The notes under the pieces are model-generated. The model was given only the letters and a program-made list of their open reading frames with translations. It made no database searches and had not been told where the DNA came from. The position numbers were made by a program, and so were the translations under genes. A DNA stretch of 5,539 nucleotides from Deltaproteobacteria bacterium. GTDB lineage: Bacteria > Myxococcota > Myxococcia > Myxococcales > Myxococcaceae. Positions 1-5,539 of the stretch are shown here, one piece after another (the stretch's first letter is position 1; the number at the start of each line of letters is the position of its first letter). The stretch is from contig VGRA01000214.1 of the NCBI GenBank assembly GCA_016875515.1, forward strand, positions 1 to 5,539, written 5' to 3'.

Positions 1-1954
<1,954 letters not shown>

Positions 1955-1958
<4 letters not shown>

Positions 1959-1969
1959 GACTCCACCTC
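1955..1969 (-). promoter_or_regulatory. ATGA stop/start overlap with ribosome binding site (sigma to kinase)
   Basis: The sigma stop TGA (1955-1957) overlaps the kinase ATG (1956-1958) by four bases in all (ATGA). GAGG at 1966-1969, inside the last sigma codons, sits seven bases before the kinase ATG. This arrangement usually couples translation of the second gene to the first and keeps the two proteins in a set ratio, as expected for interacting partners. Confidence 0.85.
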
Positions 1970-3484
1970 GAGCAGTTCACGGAGCGCGGGCCGCGCGTCA
2001 ATGCGGTTGCGCAAGGCTTCCTTGGCGAGCCGCACGCGGCTCCGCACGGTGTTCACCGGGACGCCGGTGGTCTCGGCGACCTCCTCGAGCGAGAAGCCGA
2101 AGACCACGCGCAGCGAGAGGGTTTCCGCCTGCTCCTCGGGGATGTCCGCGAGCAGCTCGCGCAGCGCGGCGCGGCGGCGCTCGGCCACCAGCTCCGAGGG
2201 CTGGGACGGGGAGAGCCCCTCGAGCGCGTCCACGTCCACCTCGTCCACGCGGCGGGACGCCTGGAGCGCGCGGCGGCGGCGGGCCGCACAGGCCGTGCGC
2301 GCCACGATGCGGTAGGCGAACCGGGCCGGGCCGCACTCGCCGCGGAAGGTGGGCAGGGCCTGCACGAAGCCGATGAGCGACTGCTGCACCACGTCATCCA
2401 GGTCCGGGTCTGCCGGCCCCAGGATGGCCGCCGCTGCCCGGACCATGCCCGGCACGAGCGTCCGCAAAAGCTCCGGCGTAGGGGAGAGTCCCCCACCCTG
2501 CCCCACACTCACCTGCTGCAGCTGTTGAGCGGCGCCCATGTGTTCGATTCCTTGTGTTCCGGACTCGGAGGAAGTGAGCACTGCTTCCGCTGCTGGTGAA
2601 ATTTCCGCTGAAGTTTCGGTGCTTTCCGCGGGGGATTCCGCTGCAGTGGGGACGTCAGCCCCGGCGGCCGCTGCGGCCTGGACCGCTTCCACGGCCTGGA
2701 CCGCTTCGACGGCCTGGGCCACCACGCCGGGCTCGGCGGCCGCGTTCAGGGCGGGCTCTTCAGCCGTTGCCGGCGCGGCTGCCTCAAGGGTTCCCTCTTC
2801 CACCGACAGCGCGCCCTCCAACGCCGGCGCAGGCGCGGGCTCCGCCGCGACCGCCTCGGGAACTTCCACCGCAATGGACGGCGCCGGCTCCTCGCCCAGC
2901 GCCTCCAGCGCCAGCTCCGCCTCGTCCGCGACGGGCGCAGTCGCCTCCGCGGCCGCCTCCGGAATCTCCACCACCACCGACGGCGCGGGCTCCTCTCCGA
3001 GCGCATCCAGCGCCAGGTCAATCTCCTCTTCGGCCGCAGGGCTCTCCCCATTCAAGGGGACGGGCAACACCACGGAAGGCTCCGACTCCAGTGCCCCCAG
3101 CGCGCGGTCCACCTCCATGACCATGGACGGGGTGGGCTCGTCTCCCAGCGCGTCCAGCGCCACGTCTATCTCGTGCGCGTCCTGCCTGGCACGCGGCGCG
3201 GGCAGGGGCACCGGCGCTGGCACCGCGGCGGTGGGGACCGGCTCGAGCGCGCCGAGCGCGCGGTCCACCTCCATCACCAGGGACGGCGAGGGCTCATCCC
3301 CCAGCGCGTCCAGCGCGACTTCGATCTCCCGCTCGGCCGCCTTCGCCCGGGGGGGCGGCAGCGGGACAGGGGCCTCCACCTCCTCGAGCCCGCCGAGCGC
3401 AATGTCGATTTCGTCCGCGCTTTCGGACACACCGGTCCCCTGTCCGGTGGCGGAACGCTCGAGCTTGGCGTCGATGTCGCTCAT
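1955..3484 (-). CDS. ECF-like sigma-70 family RNA polymerase sigma factor with long repetitive N-terminal extension
   Basis: A 509-residue protein whose last ~190 residues are a typical ECF sigma factor, which directs RNA polymerase to specific promoters. Sigma-2 spans about residues 338-405: D361-L-D-D-V-V-Q-Q in region 2.2, then F-R-G-E and an Arg-rich stretch at 401-405. Sigma-4 spans about 440-495 and includes F-S-L-E-E-V-A and V-N-T-V-R-S-R-V, the helix-turn-helix for the -35 element. Residues 1-315 are acidic and Ala/Pro-rich, with seven copies of a nine-residue motif, which is unusual for ECF factors. I chose the ATG at 3484 because GGAGG lies 13 bases upstream. An in-frame ATG at 3520 adds 12 residues but has a weaker upstream site. 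A third possible start at 2539 would give a 194-residue sigma of normal ECF length. The stop overlaps the kinase start by 4 bp. It is probably regulated by that kinase/zinc-motif protein (inference). Confidence 0.9.
2000..2473 (-). other. ECF sigma core (sigma-2 and sigma-4 domains)
   Basis: Sigma-2 lies at about 2270-2473 and sigma-4 at about 2000-2167, joined by a ~35-residue linker containing V-D-E-V-D-V-D. Region 2.2 keeps the acidic D-L-D-D that contacts the beta' clamp helices. The sigma-4 helix-turn-helix reads V-P-V-N-T-V-R-S-R-V. Only two core domains are present, with no sigma-3 and no sigma-1.1, which is the definition of the ECF class. The short tail after sigma-4 (about 14 residues, ending L-L-E-V-E-S) leaves no room for a SnoaL-like or other C-terminal extension. 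Confidence 0.9.
2537..2553 (-). promoter_or_regulatory. Possible internal start (ATG at 2539) with AAGGA ribosome binding site
   Basis: AAGGA at 2549-2553 lies nine bases before an in-frame ATG at 2537-2539 (minus strand), a spacing typical of a working ribosome binding site. Starting here gives 194 residues beginning M-G-A-A-Q-Q-L, the usual size of a complete ECF sigma factor. The upstream ~110 bases have unusually low G/C at third codon positions. Whether the start is used is unproven. Purine-rich AAGGA can arise by chance from the Q-G codons (CAA GGA) it overlaps. Confidence 0.4.
2675..2720 (-). repeat. 18-bp tandem repeat encoding V-E-A-V-Q-A
   Basis: Two 18-bp units at 2675-2692 and 2693-2710 differ at one base, and a partial third copy runs to 2720. 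On the minus strand they encode repeated V-E-A-V-Q-A around sigma residues 259-270. The repeat is in frame and lies in the linker between the repeat array and the sigma core. It probably arose by slippage or duplication in a weakly constrained linker. Confidence 0.8.
2861..3412 (-). repeat. Repeat array in the sigma N-terminal extension (seven copies of E-h-D/E-x-A-L-x-A/G-L)
   Basis: The nine-residue motif begins at residues 25, 53, 72, 105, 124, 154 and 188 of the sigma protein. Examples are EIDIALGGL, EIEVALDAL, EVDRALGAL and EIDLALDAL. Two long units (residues 53-81 and 105-133) are nearly identical and contain two motif copies each, 52 residues apart, with Pro-rich spacers between units. 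The units at 53, 105, 154 and 188 each continue into G-D/E-E-P-x-P-S followed by V/I/L/M-rich residues, placing serines at 68, 120, 169 and 203. The near-identical units suggest internal duplication. The motif has the spacing of a short amphipathic helix. I recognise no named family. Confidence 0.85.
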
Positions 3485-3540
3485 CGGGCGGCCGATTCCT
3501 CCGGTCCTTCCCCTCGCCATACCCCGATCTCACGACGCCT

Positions 3541-3556
3541 TGGGACACCGGTCCCA
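3541..3556. repeat. Inverted repeat TGGGAC-ACCG-GTCCCA upstream of the sigma gene
   Basis: Six-base arms flank a four-base loop. The element lies 21-36 bases before the ATG at 3520 and 57-72 bases before the ATG at 3484. It could be an operator or an RNA hairpin in the leader. Its core ACACCGGTCCC (3545-3555) recurs in the same orientation at 3429-3439 inside the sigma gene. No T-run follows, so it is not a terminator. Confidence 0.35.
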
Positions 3557-3601
3557 GGGACGCCGAGGTGATCCTTCAGTGCGTGGTGAAAAACCGTAAA
3601 A

Positions 3602-3610
3602 ATGCTAGCA
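3602..3610 (-). promoter_or_regulatory. Candidate extended -10 promoter element
   Basis: On the minus strand this reads TGC followed by TAGCAT: an extended -10 (TGn) plus a hexamer matching TATAAT at four of six positions. It lies in the only AT-rich patch of the intergenic region, about 120 bases before the sigma start. No good -35 hexamer is seen 17 bases upstream (CTGGGT there). An alternative is that the sigma-kinase pair is transcribed from an ECF-type promoter that I cannot identify by eye. Confidence 0.25.
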
Positions 3611-3642
3611 CGTCCCTCAGGCCGACCCAGATTTCTTCACTG

Positions 3643-3654
3643 GCCCATATGGGC
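3643..3654. promoter_or_regulatory. 12-bp perfect palindrome, possible operator
   Basis: GCCCATATGGGC is a perfect 12-base palindrome located 11 bases after the glnS stop codon and about 33 bases upstream of the candidate -10. It could be a dimeric repressor or activator site, or a small hairpin (4-bp arms, ATAT loop). It is not followed by a T-run in the glnS direction, so it is not a standard intrinsic terminator. A palindrome of this size can occur by chance. Confidence 0.35.
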
Positions 3655-3664
3655 ACACACGGAC

Positions 3665-5539
3665 CTACCCTATCTTTGCGGTGAGTGCCTGCCGGACGGC
3701 TGCGGGATCTGCCGCCGCGCCCAGCTCGCGCAGGGCCGCGCCGAGCAGGACGCCGAAGAGCTTCTTCTCCCCCGCCCGGAACCGGCTCACCTCGGCCGCG
3801 TGAGCCTGGAACACGCGCCCGAGGGCCGCGTCCACGGCCGAGGCCTCCACGCCCTTGTCCAGCCCCAGGGCGGACAGCCGGTCCGCAGGCGCCCCGCCCT
3901 GTTCCACCAGCGCGGACAGCAGCGCGCGCGCCGCCCCGGCCGGGAGCTTCCGCTCCTCGGCGAGCGAGACGAACTGGCCGAAGGCGGGGCCCGTGAGCGG
4001 CGTGCTCCCCGGCGCGCGGTCCCCGAGCAGCCCGAGCAGATCGTTGAGGAACCACCGCGCCACGCTGCGCGCCGGCGCACCGGACGCCAGCGCGGCGTCT
4101 ACGAAGCCCGCTTGCGCCTCGCCCGCAGACACCAGGTCTGCCTCCTCCTCCGAGAGCCCCTTCTGCTGCAGAGAAGCATGGGCCGCGGCGAGCCGGGGGT
4201 TGGCGGCGCGGGCCTCGGCGCGGTGCTCCGCACGCCCCTTCCTCGGCGCGCCGGCCTTCTGCGCGGGCTTCTCCTTCTCCGGCTTCGGGTCTGCCGGGCG
4301 CGCCTCCGCCGGGCGAGCCCAGGTGTCCTTCAGCGTGAGGGTGCGGTTGAACACGGCGCGCGTGCTGGAATGTTCTTGCGGATCGCTGAAGAAGTACCCC
4401 AGCCGGAGGAACTGGAAGTGGCGGCCGGGCGCCGCCGCGGCCAGCGCAGGCTCCACCCGCGCTGCGGGGGCGTGCACCAGGGAACCCGGGTTGAGGTGCT
4501 TCAGGAAGTCCCCCTCCGCGTCCGGCTGGGCCACCTGGAAGAGGCGGTCATACAGGCGCACCTCGGCGGGCACGGAGGCCGTGGCGTGCACCCAGTGCAG
4601 CGTGCCGAACAGCTTCCGCCCGTCCGCGGGGTTTCCACCCCGGGAGGCCAGGTCCACCGTGCACTCGAGCGACTGCACCCGCCCCGCCGCGTCCTTGACC
4701 GGGCGCTCGCACCGCAGCACGTAGGCCCCCACCAGCCGGACCTCGCGTCCCGGGGCCAGCCGCTTCCAATCTGCCGGCGGCGCCTCGGCGAAGTCCTCGC
4801 GCTCGATGAGCAACTCCCGCCCGAAGGGCACCTGCCGCGTCCCGGCGCGCGCGGGCTCCCCCGGCCACCAGGTGACCTCCAGCTGCTCCAGCGTGTCCGC
4901 GGGCCAGTTGGTGACCGTCACCGGCAGCGGGTCCAGCACCGCCATGCCGCGCAGGGCCGAGCCCTCCAGGTCCTGCCGCACCGCGAACTCGAACTTGCCG
5001 ATGTCCACCGTGGAGTTGTTCTTCGCCACGCCGATGAGCTCGGCAAAGTCCTTGAGCGCGAACGGGCGCACGCCGCGGCGCCGCATGCCGGCGACCGTGG
5101 GCATCCGCGGATCGTCCCAGCCGGAGACGTGCTTCTCCGTCACCAACTGCAACAGCTTCCGCTTGCTCATCACCGTGTAGTCCAGCGACAGCCGGGCGAA
5201 CTCGTACTGCCGCGGCCGCACCTCCCAGGGCCCGAGGTTGTCCAGCACCCAGTCGTAGAGCTCGCGGTTGGTCTCGAACTCGAGCGTGCAGATGGAGTGG
5301 GTGATGCCCTCGAACGCGTCCTCGAGCGGGTGCGCGAAGTCGTACATGGGGTAGATGCACCAGGCGTCCCCCTGGCGGTGGTGGTGCGCGTGGCGGATCC
5401 GGTACAGCAGCGGGTCCCGCATCAACACGTTGGGGTGCGCCATGTCTATCCGGGCGCGCAGCACGCACTCGCCGTCCTTGAATTTCCCCGCCTTCATCTC
5501 CTCCAGCAGCCGGAGGTTCTCCTCCACGGGCCGGCCCCG
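3665..5539 (-). CDS. glnS: Glutaminyl-tRNA synthetase with C-terminal YqeY-like tail (5' end outside window)
   Basis: The enzyme (EC 6.1.1.18) charges tRNA-Gln with glutamine using ATP in the cytoplasm. 624 residues are visible and the frame stays open to the right edge, so the N-terminus with the HIGH motif is missing. The sequence matches the GlnRS family throughout: V-E-E-N-L, R-A-R-I-D-M-A, W-C-I-Y-P-M-Y-D-F, G-I-T-H-S-I-C-T-L-E-F, P-R-Q-Y-E-F, then V-M-S-K-R-K (5156-5173), the KMSKS equivalent of GlnRS, and G-W-D-D-P-R-M-P-T. The two-part beta-barrel anticodon-binding region follows, ending at F-N-R-T-L-T-L-K-D-T-W near 4330. After a charged Lys/Glu/Pro/Ala linker comes a ~180-residue tail with R-W-F-L-N-D-L-L-G-L-L, which resembles the GatB/YqeY tRNA-binding domain. 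Similar GlnRS-YqeY fusions are known, for example in Deinococcus. No glnS terminator is evident downstream. Confidence 0.97.
   Translation of the reverse strand, partial: RGRPVEENLRLLEEMKAGKFKDGECVLRARIDMAHPNVLMRDPLLYRIRHAHHHRQGDAWCIYPMYDFAHPLEDAFEGITHSICTLEFETNRELYDWVLDNLGPWEVRPRQYEFARLSLDYTVMSKRKLLQLVTEKHVSGWDDPRMPTVAGMRRRGVRPFALKDFAELIGVAKNNSTVDIGKFEFAVRQDLEGSALRGMAVLDPLPVTVTNWPADTLEQLEVTWWPGEPARAGTRQVPFGRELLIEREDFAEAPPADWKRLAPGREVRLVGAYVLRCERPVKDAAGRVQSLECTVDLASRGGNPADGRKLFGTLHWVHATASVPAEVRLYDRLFQVAQPDAEGDFLKHLNPGSLVHAPAARVEPALAAAAPGRHFQFLRLGYFFSDPQEHSSTRAVFNRTLTLKDTWARPAEARPADPKPEKEKPAQKAGAPRKGRAEHRAEARAANPRLAAAHASLQQKGLSEEEADLVSAGEAQAGFVDAALASGAPARSVARWFLNDLLGLLGDRAPGSTPLTGPAFGQFVSLAEERKLPAGAARALLSALVEQGGAPADRLSALGLDKGVEASAVDAALGRVFQAHAAEVSRFRAGEKKLFGVLLGAALRELGAAADPAAVRQALTAKIG
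3668..4205 (-). other. GatB/YqeY-like C-terminal domain of GlnRS
   Basis: About 180 helical residues follow a disordered linker (roughly 4206-4315). V-A-R-W-F-L-N-D-L-L-G-L-L matches the W-L-x-N-E-L-x-G-L pattern of the GatB tail and YqeY proteins. Later parts show the expected order: F-G-Q-F-V-S-L near the middle, L-S-A-L-V-E-Q, then L-F-G-V-L-L-G-A-A near the end, as in the K-x-x-x-F-x-x-G-x-V element of the family. In Deinococcus GlnRS the equivalent domain improves tRNA-Gln binding. The same role here is inference. Confidence 0.85.

Larger units (their letters stand above)
3485..3664. other. Intergenic region between glnS and the sigma factor
   Basis: 180 bases separate the glnS stop from the chosen sigma start. 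The region includes an AT-rich patch at about 3588-3610 (runs of A on the plus strand), a 12-bp palindrome (3643-3654), an inverted repeat (3541-3556) and the sigma ribosome binding site GGAGG (3498-3502). No tRNA or small gene is visible. A promoter for the sigma-kinase pair is expected here, because the spacing is large for co-transcription with glnS. The part from 3485 to 3520 would be coding if the upstream ATG is used. Confidence 0.7.

Noticed and set aside
2861..3412. Repeat array as CRISPR or as a mobile-element remnant
   Set aside because: The repeats are in-frame protein repeats with coding-type variation and unequal spacing, and no cas or transposase sequence is present.
2538..3599. 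Plus-strand open frame of 353 codons rich in Ser/Ala
   Set aside because: Its apparent repeats are the antisense image of the sigma extension. Motif conservation and codon pattern favour the minus strand, although the extension itself is low-complexity.
3588..3660. Intrinsic terminator after glnS
   Set aside because: T-runs on the minus strand near 3589-3602 are not preceded by a stable GC stem. The palindrome at 3643-3654 has only four GC pairs per arm and no T-run directly after it.
3855..4724. Plus-strand open frame inside glnS
   Set aside because: Antisense to a clear GlnRS match, with no independent support.

Overview
The window is very GC-rich DNA with strong G/C preference at third codon positions. 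It carries three genes, all on the minus strand, read from the right edge to the left: glnS (partial at its 5' end), an ECF-like sigma factor gene with a long repetitive N-terminal extension, and a Ser/Thr protein kinase gene (partial at its 3' end) that begins with an anti-sigma-type zinc-binding motif. The composition, the Hanks-type kinase with a long Ala/Pro-rich disordered arm, and a GlnRS with a YqeY-like tail together suggest a myxobacterium, probably of the Myxococcus/Archangium/Stigmatella group. That assignment is inference; no marker gene proves it.

Layout on the minus strand: 3665-5539 is glutaminyl-tRNA synthetase, a housekeeping enzyme, whose GlnRS core is followed by a charged linker and a GatB/YqeY-like tail. 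3485-3664 is the only real intergenic region. It holds an AT-rich patch with a possible promoter, a 12-bp perfect palindrome and a small inverted repeat. 1955-3484 is the sigma factor: about 315 residues of acidic Ala/Pro-rich repeats followed by a normal ECF core (sigma-2 and sigma-4). 1-1958 is the kinase: a zinc-binding H-x3-C-x2-C motif, a disordered arm with six copies of an E-L-x-D-F motif, a seven-lysine tract, then a complete-looking kinase domain that reaches the window edge.

The sigma and kinase genes overlap by 4 bp (ATGA) and are almost certainly co-expressed. The most interesting content is this pair. It looks like a signalling module in which one protein combines an anti-sigma zinc motif with a kinase and is encoded directly after its presumed sigma partner. 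Both proteins carry long arms of different short repeats, and four sigma repeats contain a conserved Glu-Pro-x-Pro-Ser element that could be a phospho-acceptor. The sigma core keeps its acidic residues in region 2.2, so it need not depend on the phosphate-for-acid switch described for the ECF43 group. A dip in G/C at third codon positions and a good ribosome binding site just before an internal ATG at 2539 raise the possibility of a second, short sigma product of ordinary ECF length.

No transposon, CRISPR array, tRNA, rRNA or recognisable riboswitch was found. The many long open frames on the plus strand are shadows produced by the high GC content.
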